From an uncultured Ruminococcus sp. (lineage in GTDB: Bacteria > Bacillota > Clostridia > Oscillospirales > Ruminococcaceae): DNA of 11,996 nt. The DNA lies in contig CAMOEP010000039.1 of the NCBI GenBank assembly GCA_946612185.1, forward strand, positions 1 through 11,996, in the 5' to 3' direction. A program made the translations under genes and the position numbers. Shown piece after piece: positions 1 to 7,408 of this stretch. Below the pieces are notes generated by a model, which saw only the letters and a program-made list of their open reading frames with translations, made no database searches and was not told the DNA's origin. Numbering within the stretch: position 1 is the stretch's first letter; every line of letters begins with the position of its first letter.

Positions 1-64
1 TGATCGCAGCGTTCATACCGGGAGCGTCGCCGCCGCTTGTTAAAACGCCAATTTTCTTAATCAT
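1..64 (-). CDS. pfkA: 6-phosphofructokinase, N-terminal fragment (runs off the left edge)
   Basis: Only the first 21 codons are present, reading [20 protein letters not shown] and then Ile. This is the ATP-binding glycine-rich start of bacterial ATP-dependent 6-phosphofructokinase (GGDAPGMNA), the enzyme that phosphorylates fructose-6-phosphate to fructose-1,6-bisphosphate in glycolysis. Two in-frame ATGs exist, at 70 and 64. The GGAG motif just upstream (about 71-75) directly abuts the first ATG but stands seven bases from the second, so 64 is the better start. It follows dnaE on the same strand after a 140-bp gap that holds its own promoter. The dnaE-pfkA order is common in Clostridia. The rest of the protein lies outside the window, so catalytic residues cannot be checked. 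Confidence 0.93.
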
Positions 65-204
65 AATCATTCTCCATTCTGCTCGATGCGTTATAATTTT
101 TCACAGATGCACTGTGCTTAAATTCCATACATTTATATTTTACTACTTTGCGGAAAAAATGTCAAGGGGTTTTGGGATATTGGGTATGACTTTTCCAAAA
201 AAAA
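65..204 (-). promoter_or_regulatory. dnaE-pfkA intergenic region with a sigma-A promoter for pfkA
   Basis: On the minus strand a perfect -35 box TTGACA (160-165) is followed after exactly 17 bp by TAAAAT (137-142), a near-consensus sigma-A promoter pointing into pfkA. Transcription would begin near position 130, giving a leader of about 65 nt. In the leader, CACAG and CTGTG (both within 102-116) can form a 5-bp stem with a 5-nt loop. No convincing rho-independent terminator follows dnaE. A T8 run sits just after the dnaE stop but lacks a GC-rich stem before it, so read-through from the upstream operon is possible. Confidence 0.8.
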
Positions 205-3200
205 TCAACTGATAAGCCCGGTTTTTTCCGCAGAAAAGGTGCTTGTTATTATTTTTACGCTTTCGGGAGTTACCCTGAAACGGTAGTTGGTTTTCGGGCG
301 GATAATTTTACGCTGGTCGGTAAGGTAAACGCAGACACCCGTCTCGCCAGGGAAATTCCGGCATATATCACTGAATATCGAAAGGTCAGGCAGTTCATAG
401 GAGGGGGACTTTATGCACAGGCGCATACCGGAAGTCATGCGGTCGAAATTTCGCTCGGAGATGACGTTTTCGCATATCACGCTGACGCTCTCGTCCTTGA
501 CAGAGGCGTGACCGCTGACCCAGAGAATGTTACCCTCGGTGAACATAGCCCCGCTGCTGGCAAAAAGGTCGGGGAACACAACGCCCTCCACTTCGCCTGA
601 GTTGTCCGAGAAGGTCACGAACGCCATTTTATCGCCATTTTTGGTGATATGCTCCTTTCTGCCCTGAACGATGACCATTAGCTTCAGCTTCTCGCCGTCA
701 CGGATACCGCTTTCGGGAACTATACTTCCTGCCCTGGTGACGTGCATAATATCGGCAAGGAACTGATGCTCGGAAAGCGGACTTCCGCTCAGGTACATTC
801 CGGCGGCTTCCTTTTCCATAGCCAGTATGCGCTTCATGGGGTACTCCGGCTCATAGGGAACTTTTATGCCGCAGTCGGCGGTATCCTCACCGAAAAGGTT
901 CATCTGACCCTCGATGACTCCCCTGCTGCCGTTTGCAACAGCGTCCATTATCATGTCATAGCTGCCGAGCATCTGACGGCGGTTCAGCCCAAGACCGTCC
1001 AGCGCACCGGCTTTTATGAGGTTTTCCAGCGCCTTCTTGTTCATATCCCTGCCGGACACACGTTCGCAGAAGTCCTGCAAGCTGCGGAAATCGCCGTTTT
1101 CAGTGCGCTCAGCGATGATGCGGTCGGCAAGCCCTGTTCCGGTATTCTTCACGGCGGAAAGTCCGAAGTACATCTTGCCGTCGGTGAAAGTAAAACCACG
1201 CATACTACGGTTGATGTGCGGGCAGAGAACCTGCGTCCCTGCGCTGCGGCAGTCGTCGATATACTCGGAAAGCTTGGCGGTATTTCCCATAACGCTGCTC
1301 ATAAGCGCTGCCATATAGATGCCACGGAAGTGGTATTTCAGGTACGCCGTCTGATAGGAAACGCAGGCGTAGGCAGCAGCGTGGGACTTGTTGAATGCAT
1401 AGGACGCAAACGCCTGTATACGGGCGAAAATGTTCTCCGCATCTTCCTCTCTCACGCCCCGCTCACGAGCGCCGCTGATGAAGCTGCTTTTCTCCTGCTC
1501 CATGACGGTGGGGTTCTTCTCACACATTGCCCTGCGCACGATGTCCGCATGACCGTAGGAATAGCCAGCCAGACGGCGGAAGATCTCCATGACCTGCTCC
1601 TGATAGACCATAACGCCGTAAGTGTCGGCAAGTATCTCGTCAAGCTGCGGGTGGATATGGGGTATTGCGGAGGGGTCGTGCTTGTTGCGGATATACTCCG
1701 GAATGGACTGCATAGGGCCAGGGCGGTAAAGTGATAGAATGACTATCAGATCTTCCAGGCGCTCCGGGTGCATTTCCATAAGCCGCTGCGTCATGCCAGG
1801 GCTTTCAAGCTGGAAAACTCCGGCAGTTTCGCCCTTTGAGAGCATTTCGTACACGCCCTTGTCGTCCATAGGTATGCGGCTCAGGTCGAAGTCCGGCTGT
1901 ATCTTCACGATCTCCCTTACAGCGTCCCTGATAATGGTCAGGTTTCGCAGTCCCAGGAAGTCCATTTTCAAAAGTCCCAGGGCTTCCAGGTACTTTTTGG
2001 TGTACTGGGTAACTATCGTGTCGTCGTTCTTTTGCAGCGGAACAAGGTCACTCAGCGGAACGGCTGATATGACCACGCCTGCCGCATGGACAGAAGTATG
2101 CCGGGGCATTCCCTCTATTTTTGCGGCGATATCCACAAGTCTGCGGACTTGTCTGTCGCTGCGGTAAAGGTCTTTCAGTTCCGGGGAATTTTCAAGTGCG
2201 TGAGCCAGAGTGAACCGCTGGTCGATGAGTTTCGCCACCCGGTCAGCCACGGAATACGGCATATTCAGAACCCTTGCCACGTCCCGGACGGCAGCCTTAG
2301 CCTTCAGGGTATCGAAGGCGATTATCTCGCAAACCCTGTCCGTACCGTACTTCCGGACGACGTACTCCTTGACGTACTTCCTGCCCTCGATGCAGAAATC
2401 CACGTCGAAATCCGGCATACTCTTTCGCTCCGGGTTCAGGAATCGCTCGAACATCAGGTCGAAGCGGATAGGGTCGATGTCGGTGATGTGCATACAGTAC
2501 GCACAAAGACTTCCAGCGCCCGAACCTCTGCCGGGGCCAACGGGAATCCCCTGTTCCTTTGCGAAGCGGATAAAGTCCCAGACGATAAGGAAGTAGTCGG
2601 TGAAGTTCATGCTGATTATGACTTCCAGCTCATGCTCCAGCCGGTCGGTGAGGGCTTTTGTGGGAGTGCCGTAGCGCTCTGAAAGACCGCTGTAACAAAG
2701 CTGGCGGAGGTAGTCCCTGTGGTCGATGCCCTCCGGCACAGGGAACTCCGGCAGCTTTATATTACCGTCGAAATTCAGCGTAACATTGCACCTTTCAGCG
2801 ATCTCTGCGGTATTGGTCACCGCCTCCTCATGCCCTGGAAAAAGCATTGCCATTTCCTCGGCGGACTTCATGTAGAACTCCTCCGTCCCGAAGCTGAGAG
2901 CGTCCGGCTGACCCAGGATCTTTCCGGTGGATATGCACATCAGCACGTTCTGAGTCTCAGCGTCCTCTTTTCGGACGTAGTGGCAGTCATTGGTAGCCGC
3001 AACAGGTATTCCAGTCTCGGCGGAAATACGGTATATCTGTGGAATTATAGCCATTTCATCGCTTATGGAATGGTTCTGGACTTCAAGAAAGTAGTTTCCC
3101 TCACCGAAGATATCCCGGTAGTCAAGGGCGGTCTGCTTAGCACCGGAATAGTTCCCCGACAGCAGATTCCTTGCCACTTCTCCAGCCACGCAGCCGGACA

Positions 3201-3615
3201 GACAGATAAGCCCCTCGTGGTACTGCACAAGGAGTTCCCGGTCAACACGGGGCTTCGAGTAAAATCCCTCCAGGTTCGCAGCGGACACAAGCTTCACCAG
3301 ATTTCTGTAACCCTGCTGATTCTCGCACAGGAGTATCAGGTGGTACGGCTTTGCGTCCAGGGACGGCTCTTTGTCGAACCTTGTCCGTGGGGCGACGTAA
3401 ACCTCGCAGCCGATGACTGGCTTGATACCGGCAGCCGTTGCCTTTTTCCAGAACTCAGCGGCGGCGTACATATTACCGTGGTCGGTGACGGCGCAGGCAG
3501 TCTGCCCCAGTTCCTTAGCCCGGTCGATGAGGGAATCTATCCTGCACGCACCGTCAAGCAGGCTGTATTCCGAGTGCAGATGCAGGTTTACAAACTGGTC
3601 AGATCTCAGGAACAC
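205..3615 (-). CDS. dnaE: DNA polymerase III alpha subunit (DnaE type)
   Basis: This is a C-family replicative polymerase of about 1136 residues that copies DNA in the replisome. The N-terminal PHP domain (about 8-215) keeps all nine expected metal ligands: H12, H14, D21, H46, E71, H92, C142, D210 and H212. The polymerase core has GPGRGSGAGS (about 360-369), the catalytic aspartates in PDFDVDF (D404, D406) and the third in KMDFLGL (D552). A helix-hairpin-helix region follows, then a clamp-binding motif QMNLFG (904-909) and an OB-fold (about 975-1050). There is no inserted exonuclease domain of the PolC kind. No ATG is available at the N-terminus. The GTG at 3615 lies behind a GGGAGGAGG stretch inside the end of whiA and is preferred. 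A TTG at 3642 would add nine residues unlike the family. The gene overlaps whiA by 17 bp, which suggests translational coupling. Confidence 0.97.
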   Translation of the reverse strand: MFLRSDQFVNLHLHSEYSLLDGACRIDSLIDRAKELGQTACAVTDHGNMYAAAEFWKKATAAGIKPVIGCEVYVAPRTRFDKEPSLDAKPYHLILLCENQQGYRNLVKLVSAANLEGFYSKPRVDRELLVQYHEGLICLSGCVAGEVARNLLSGNYSGAKQTALDYRDIFGEGNYFLEVQNHSISDEMAIIPQIYRISAETGIPVAATNDCHYVRKEDAETQNVLMCISTGKILGQPDALSFGTEEFYMKSAEEMAMLFPGHEEAVTNTAEIAERCNVTLNFDGNIKLPEFPVPEGIDHRDYLRQLCYSGLSERYGTPTKALTDRLEHELEVIISMNFTDYFLIVWDFIRFAKEQGIPVGPGRGSGAGSLCAYCMHITDIDPIRFDLMFERFLNPERKSMPDFDVDFCIEGRKYVKEYVVRKYGTDRVCEIIAFDTLKAKAAVRDVARVLNMPYSVADRVAKLIDQRFTLAHALENSPELKDLYRSDRQVRRLVDIAAKIEGMPRHTSVHAAGVVISAVPLSDLVPLQKNDDTIVTQYTKKYLEALGLLKMDFLGLRNLTIIRDAVREIVKIQPDFDLSRIPMDDKGVYEMLSKGETAGVFQLESPGMTQRLMEMHPERLEDLIVILSLYRPGPMQSIPEYIRNKHDPSAIPHIHPQLDEILADTYGVMVYQEQVMEIFRRLAGYSYGHADIVRRAMCEKNPTVMEQEKSSFISGARERGVREEDAENIFARIQAFASYAFNKSHAAAYACVSYQTAYLKYHFRGIYMAALMSSVMGNTAKLSEYIDDCRSAGTQVLCPHINRSMRGFTFTDGKMYFGLSAVKNTGTGLADRIIAERTENGDFRSLQDFCERVSGRDMNKKALENLIKAGALDGLGLNRRQMLGSYDMIMDAVANGSRGVIEGQMNLFGEDTADCGIKVPYEPEYPMKRILAMEKEAAGMYLSGSPLSEHQFLADIMHVTRAGSIVPESGIRDGEKLKLMVIVQGRKEHITKNGDKMAFVTFSDNSGEVEGVVFPDLFASSGAMFTEGNILWVSGHASVKDESVSVICENVISERNFDRMTSGMRLCIKSPSYELPDLSIFSDICRNFPGETGVCVYLTDQRKIIRPKTNYRFRVTPESVKIITSTFSAEKTGLIS

Positions 3616-4516
3616 CAGCCTCCTCCCTGATCTCGTCGGCAATTTTCTTCAGTTTCTTGAACCGGTGGTTAACTCCTGAGCGGCTTATGGGAGTACTCAG
3701 ACTCTCGCCTATCTCCTGAAGGCTCATTCCGGTATTTTCCAGCCTTAGCTGTGCAATTTCCTTCAGTTCCGGCGAAAGGCTATCCAGACCTCTCCTGTCA
3801 GCGATAAGGCGGATATCCTCGATCTGCTTGATTGCCGCCGCAACCACCTTGTCGATATTGGCGTTGTCGCAGTTTGCGATGCGGTTTGCCTTGTTGCGAA
3901 CGTCCTTGTATATCTTCACGTTGATAAGGTCGAGGGTACACTGTCTTGCGCCCATGAACGTCAGAGTGTCCTCGATGTACTCGCTGCCCTTGATGTAGAC
4001 CACATACTGCCCACGGCGGACAACGGTTTTTGCCGATGCGCCGATATCACCGAGGATAGCGGAGATATGGTCGGCAAGTGACACATTTGGTGCAGAGAAC
4101 TCCAGGTGGTACTCCTTTTCCGGGTCATTGACGCTTCCGGAGGCAAGGAAAGCGCCTGCGAGGAAAGTTCCCAGGCTGTGTGAAGCAATGGTTTCCGGGT
4201 CAAATTTCCGGTCATTGGGGTCGATATGGTATCTTGTGCAGATATTACCGATAAGTCCGCTGTCGGTGATATCGAAGGTATACAGCGACTTTCCTGTCTT
4301 GCTGACAGTTTCCCTTGGGGTGATGCTTACCTTGAATACCTTGTCCATGAGCATTGCGAAGGTGTCCGAAACGGTATGGCTCTTGCTCTGGAAAATCAGC
4401 TTCTCCGGGGTGATAGTCCGGCACATCAGCAGCATACCATAAAGGCATACATACCGCATTTCTTTGTTATTTATCGCAGCCGAGATCTCTTTTCTGACAT
4501 CTCCTGAAAATGACAT
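3599..4516 (-). CDS. whiA: DNA-binding protein WhiA
   Basis: The 305-residue protein matches the WhiA family in length and order. Residues 1-90 form the N-terminal WhiA domain. Residues 110-210 form a LAGLIDADG-homing-endonuclease-like domain with a degenerate motif (FLAGAFLASGS, 118-128) in which the acidic catalytic residues are gone. A C-terminal helix-turn-helix lies at about 262-290 (SLQEIGESLS then SRSGVNHRFKKL). WhiA controls sporulation septation in actinobacteria. In Firmicutes it affects cell division and chromosome segregation, so its targets here are not predictable. An AAGGAG site (4526-4531) lies nine bases before the ATG. It sits between rapZ and dnaE, and its last codons contain the dnaE ribosome binding site. 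The yvcK gene that commonly lies just upstream is absent. Confidence 0.97.
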   Translation of the reverse strand: MSFSGDVRKEISAAINNKEMRYVCLYGMLLMCRTITPEKLIFQSKSHTVSDTFAMLMDKVFKVSITPRETVSKTGKSLYTFDITDSGLIGNICTRYHIDPNDRKFDPETIASHSLGTFLAGAFLASGSVNDPEKEYHLEFSAPNVSLADHISAILGDIGASAKTVVRRGQYVVYIKGSEYIEDTLTFMGARQCTLDLINVKIYKDVRNKANRIANCDNANIDKVVAAAIKQIEDIRLIADRRGLDSLSPELKEIAQLRLENTGMSLQEIGESLSTPISRSGVNHRFKKLKKIADEIREEAGVPEI

Positions 4517-4530
4517 TTGTTACAACTCCT

Positions 4531-4573
4531 TATTGCGCAATAGCCATAAAGAAGCGAACTTCCCTATGGCTAT
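4531..4573 (-). promoter_or_regulatory. Long intergenic RNA hairpin with UUCG loop plus adjacent palindrome, rapZ-whiA gap
   Basis: Read as minus-strand RNA, the arm AUAGCCAUA (4565-4573) pairs perfectly with UAUGGCUAU (4540-4548). Inside it, GG (4563-4564) pairs with UU (4549-4550) by wobble and GAAG (4559-4562) pairs with CUUC (4551-4554). The loop is UUCG (4555-4558). This gives 15 continuous pairs. On the plus strand the two wobble pairs become A/C mismatches, so the structure fits minus-strand transcription. A 12-bp perfect palindrome TATTGCGCAATA (4531-4542) overlaps its 3' end and touches the whiA ribosome binding site. No U-tract follows, so it is not a classical terminator. An mRNA processing, stability or translation-control element is inferred. 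Confidence 0.75.
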
Positions 4574-4587
4574 AGCATGATGATGTA

Positions 4588-5460
4588 TCAGAACTTTTTG
4601 TCCCGTGTGATATCCCTGTGGTACTTCTGTACTTTAAAGCCAGAATCCGTCAGGTGCTTCGCCATAAGTTCAGCGAAGGTAATGGAACGGTGCTTTCCGC
4701 CTGTGCAGCCGAACGCCACAACAAGCTGGCTCTTGCCCTCCTTGATATAAAGGGGGATAAGGTAGTCCAGAAGGTCGGTAAGCTTATTAAAAAGTGTCTG
4801 GGACTGCTCAAAACTCATAACGTAGTCCCGGACGCAGCTTTCGCAGCCGGTATGATTGCGAAGTTCCGGCAGATAGTAGGGGTTCGGCAGGCATCTTACG
4901 TCGAATACCAGGTCGGACTCGGTAGATACGCCGTACTTGAATCCGAATGACATGACCTTGATGACCAGTGAATCCGACTTATTCTCCAGGAACAGCGCCT
5001 TTACCTGCTCTTTCAGGTCGGAGGTGGAGAGGTTGGAAGTCTCCATATAGTAGTCAGCTATCTCACGGAGCTGTGAGAGCTGTTTCCACTCGTAGTGTAT
5101 AGCGGCGTGCAGGTTGCCGTTGAACTTCTCGTCGAGAGGGTGCTTGCGGCGTGTTTCCTTGTAGCGCTTTATGAGTACTTCGTCGGAAGCCTCGATAAAC
5201 AGCACCTTCACCTCAACGCTGTCGTCATTTTTGAGTTCCTGCCAGCAGCGGAATATCTCAGCGAACATATCGCCCGTTCTTATATCAACAGCTACGGCGA
5301 TCTGGTCGATGCCGGTATCAGTCTTTTTACAAAGTTCAACGAACTGGCGGATAAGCTTCGGGGGAATATTGTCGATGCAGTAGTATCCGATGTCCTCCAT
5401 AACGTCCATAACGCTTGATTTTCCCGAACCGGACATACCGGTAACTATAAGCAGTTTCAT
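4588..5460 (-). CDS. rapZ: RapZ/YvcJ-family nucleotide-binding protein
   Basis: This 290-residue protein has a P-loop at residues 8-15 (GMSGSGKS), the family sequence YYCIDNIPP shortly after it, and the C-terminal signature GCTGGKHRS (251-259). RapZ in enterobacteria binds small RNAs that control glmS and so amino-sugar supply. In Gram-positives the orthologue YvcJ is a GTP/ATP-hydrolysing protein with a less defined role, and the enterobacterial sRNA partners are not expected here. An upstream in-frame ATG at 5502 would add 14 residues and overlap murB. The ATG at 5460 has AGGAGG at the ideal six-base spacing and starts with the family-typical MKLLIVTGMSGSGKS. It lies 19 bp after murB and 71 bp before whiA. 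Confidence 0.97.
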   Translation of the reverse strand: MKLLIVTGMSGSGKSSVMDVMEDIGYYCIDNIPPKLIRQFVELCKKTDTGIDQIAVAVDIRTGDMFAEIFRCWQELKNDDSVEVKVLFIEASDEVLIKRYKETRRKHPLDEKFNGNLHAAIHYEWKQLSQLREIADYYMETSNLSTSDLKEQVKALFLENKSDSLVIKVMSFGFKYGVSTESDLVFDVRCLPNPYYLPELRNHTGCESCVRDYVMSFEQSQTLFNKLTDLLDYLIPLYIKEGKSQLVVAFGCTGGKHRSITFAELMAKHLTDSGFKVQKYHRDITRDKKF

Positions 5461-5479
5461 ATACTTCCTCCTTTCCTGG

Positions 5480-6385
5480 TCATTTAAGCACAACTGGCTC
5501 AAGTTCGAGAGTTATGCCTGTTTTTTCCTTTACTACAGCCTTTACCTTGTCACAAAGCTGGATAACGTCATTGCAGGTAGCCGCACCGGTATTTATAACG
5601 AAACCAGCGTGCTTTTCGCTGACCTGAGCGCCGCCGACGCTCATGCCTTTCAGTCCGCACTGGTCGATAAGTGCGGAGGCGTAGCCATTTTCCGGGCGCT
5701 TGAAGGTACTTCCGGCGCTGGGGAAGTCCAAAGGCTGCTTGTCGGAACGCTTGTGCATATATTCGCTCATTGCAGCCTTTATCTTCTCCGGGTCGCCGCT
5801 TTGGAGTTCCATAGTAACAGCGGTTATGATATAGTCCTTCTCAGCGAAGATGCTATGGCGGTAGGAAAGCTTCATATCCTCGGCGTTCATAGTGCAGATA
5901 TTGCCCTGCTCGTCGATATATTCGGCACTTACGACGATATCCTTCATCTCACTGAGGTATGCACCGGCGTTCATATAAAGAGCGCCGCCCACTGTACCGG
6001 GTATACCGAAAAGCCGCTCCATACCTGTCAGACCGCTTTGCTGTGCGTGTACGCAGGCAGAAGCCAGGAGCGCACCGGATTTGCAGGTTATGCGGTTGCC
6101 TTCCACAGATATACCGGCATGGTCGCTTCCGAAAAGGAGTATCACGCCGTCGAATCCCTCATCTGCGGCTAAGACATTGCTGCCTCTGCCGAGTATACCG
6201 AAGCGTATGCCCTCGCTTCTGAGGAATTTTACAAGTTCAGACGCTGACTTTGCGGCATTTACGCTTACCAGCGCACGGCAAGGCCCGCCGAATTTGAAAG
6301 TGATGTACTCGCTGAGAGGACACTCAGTTATCATGCGGCAGCCCAGCTTATCGCAAAGCTCTTTCAGTCTGGTTAAATCTATCAT
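5480..6385 (-). CDS. murB: UDP-N-acetylenolpyruvoylglucosamine reductase MurB
   Basis: MurB reduces UDP-GlcNAc-enolpyruvate to UDP-N-acetylmuramic acid with NADPH and bound FAD, the second committed step of cytoplasmic peptidoglycan precursor synthesis. The 301-residue sequence shows FAD-binding segments GRGSNVL (66-72) and IPGTVGGA (128-135). It also has the substrate/catalytic arginine in YRHS (R176), the proton-donor serine in AGSTF (S226) and the C-terminal glutamate in LELEP (E296). The short C-terminal part is the type II form typical of Firmicutes. The start has a GGGGG purine tract seven bases upstream and lies 15 bp after hprK. The linkage of murB with hprK and rapZ is widespread in Clostridia. 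Confidence 0.97.
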   Translation of the reverse strand: MIDLTRLKELCDKLGCRMITECPLSEYITFKFGGPCRALVSVNAAKSASELVKFLRSEGIRFGILGRGSNVLAADEGFDGVILLFGSDHAGISVEGNRITCKSGALLASACVHAQQSGLTGMERLFGIPGTVGGALYMNAGAYLSEMKDIVVSAEYIDEQGNICTMNAEDMKLSYRHSIFAEKDYIITAVTMELQSGDPEKIKAAMSEYMHKRSDKQPLDFPSAGSTFKRPENGYASALIDQCGLKGMSVGGAQVSEKHAGFVINTGAATCNDVIQLCDKVKAVVKEKTGITLELEPVVLK

Positions 6386-6400
6386 TACTTTACCCCCATA

Positions 6401-7360
6401 TCAGAATGATTCATAGTTTCTGACTGTCTCCTTGGGGTCGGATTCCATACCGAGCCTGTGGAGAAGTTCAGCAGCAGCGTTATAGCCCATCTTCTTCTGT
6501 CTGTTGTTCATAGCGGCAACTTCCAGTATTACAGCCAGATTTCTTCCGGGCTTAACTGGAATAGTCAGCGAAGGTATCTTAACACCTAAAAGGCTTACAT
6601 ACTCGGTATCAACGCCCATACGGTCGTATATCTTCTCGGAGTTCCACTGTTCCAGTTCGACCACCAGGTCTATCTTCTCGGTCATTTTAACAGCACCGAT
6701 ACCGAACAGACGGCGTGCGTTGATGATACCGATACCACGCAGTTCAAGGAAGTGGCGGATATTATCCGGGGAACTTCCCACAAGGCTGATATTCGATACC
6801 TTTCTTATCTCAACAGCATCATCGGCAACAAGGCGGTGACCACGCTTTACCAGCTCGATAGCAGTCTCGCTCTTACCAACGCCGCTTTCGCCTGTGATGA
6901 ACACACCTTCGCCGTATATCTCGATAAGTACGCCGTGACGGGTAACTCTGGGAGCGAGGTTCAGGTTCAGGAAAGCGATAAGACCGGACATGAAGTTAGA
7001 GGTACTCTCCTTGCTTCTGAGAAGGGGTACTTCGTACTCCTTGGCAAGCTCCAGCATTTCACCGAAATAGGGCAGTTCTCTGGTGATGATAAGCGCAGGA
7101 AGTCTCTGGGCAAAGAGGAGTTCCAGGCGCTCACGGCGGGTTTTTTCGTCGATAGTTGACAGGTAAGCGAATTCCATTTTGCCGATTATCTGGATACGCT
7201 CAGGGTTGAAGTACTCATAGAATCCCATAAGCTGAAGTCCGGGACGGTTAACGTCGTTCTCGCCTATCATGATAGTATCTGCGTCTTTGTGGATATATAT
7301 GACCTCCAGTTTGAATTCGTCGATCACCTTCTGTAAAGACACTGTAAAATGCTCTGCCAT
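6401..7360 (-). CDS. hprK: HPr kinase/phosphorylase
   Basis: This bifunctional enzyme phosphorylates and dephosphorylates HPr at its regulatory serine, feeding carbon-catabolite repression through CcpA. The 319-residue length is normal. The N-terminal domain covers about 1-130. The kinase domain has H142 in RHGVLIEIYG, Walker A GESGVGKS (157-164) and the D180-D181 pair involved in phosphate transfer. The family signature LELRGIGIINARRLFG follows, and the C-terminal segment KPGRNLAVILEVAAMN is the second conserved block. A GGAG motif lies six bases from the ATG. No ptsH or crh gene for its substrate is in the window. Neighbours include rpe at the head of the same run and pfkA beyond it, so central carbon metabolism and its regulator are physically linked. 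Confidence 0.98.
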   Translation of the reverse strand: MAEHFTVSLQKVIDEFKLEVIYIHKDADTIMIGENDVNRPGLQLMGFYEYFNPERIQIIGKMEFAYLSTIDEKTRRERLELLFAQRLPALIITRELPYFGEMLELAKEYEVPLLRSKESTSNFMSGLIAFLNLNLAPRVTRHGVLIEIYGEGVFITGESGVGKSETAIELVKRGHRLVADDAVEIRKVSNISLVGSSPDNIRHFLELRGIGIINARRLFGIGAVKMTEKIDLVVELEQWNSEKIYDRMGVDTEYVSLLGVKIPSLTIPVKPGRNLAVILEVAAMNNRQKKMGYNAAAELLHRLGMESDPKETVRNYESF

Positions 7361-7376
7361 AATTTACTCCGTTCCT

Positions 7377-7401
7377 CTGGTGAGCCCTATGGGGATACCA
7401 G
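7377..7401 (-). other. Small inverted repeat upstream of hprK
   Basis: In the 48-bp gap before hprK, CTGGT (7397-7401) and ACCAG (7377-7381) can pair on minus-strand RNA. They enclose an inner CCC/GGG stem with a CATA loop. An internal loop interrupts the two stems. It lies directly upstream of the hprK ribosome binding site and is not followed by a U-tract, so it is not a terminator. It may affect translation or mRNA stability, but the structure is modest and could be chance. Confidence 0.4.
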
Positions 7402-7408
7402 ATATTTA

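Noticed and set aside
191..225. Terminator after dnaE based on the T8 run
   Set aside because: No GC-rich stem precedes the run. Only weak A-U pairing is possible.
742..1734. 330-codon open frame on the plus strand opposite dnaE
   Set aside because: It lies wholly antisense to the conserved polymerase core, shows no recognisable domain or ribosome binding site, and is explained by codon bias of dnaE.
2719..3630. 303-codon open frame on the plus strand opposite the dnaE N-terminal part
   Set aside because: Antisense to the PHP domain, no family similarity seen, no promoter or ribosome binding site.
4540..4573. Rho-independent terminator between rapZ and whiA
   Set aside because: The stem is strong, but no U-tract follows and whiA's ribosome binding site comes directly after it, so I list it as a regulatory hairpin instead.
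5390..6172. 260-codon open frame on the plus strand opposite murB and the rapZ start
   Set aside because: Antisense shadow. The minus strand encodes two clear conserved enzymes across the same bases.
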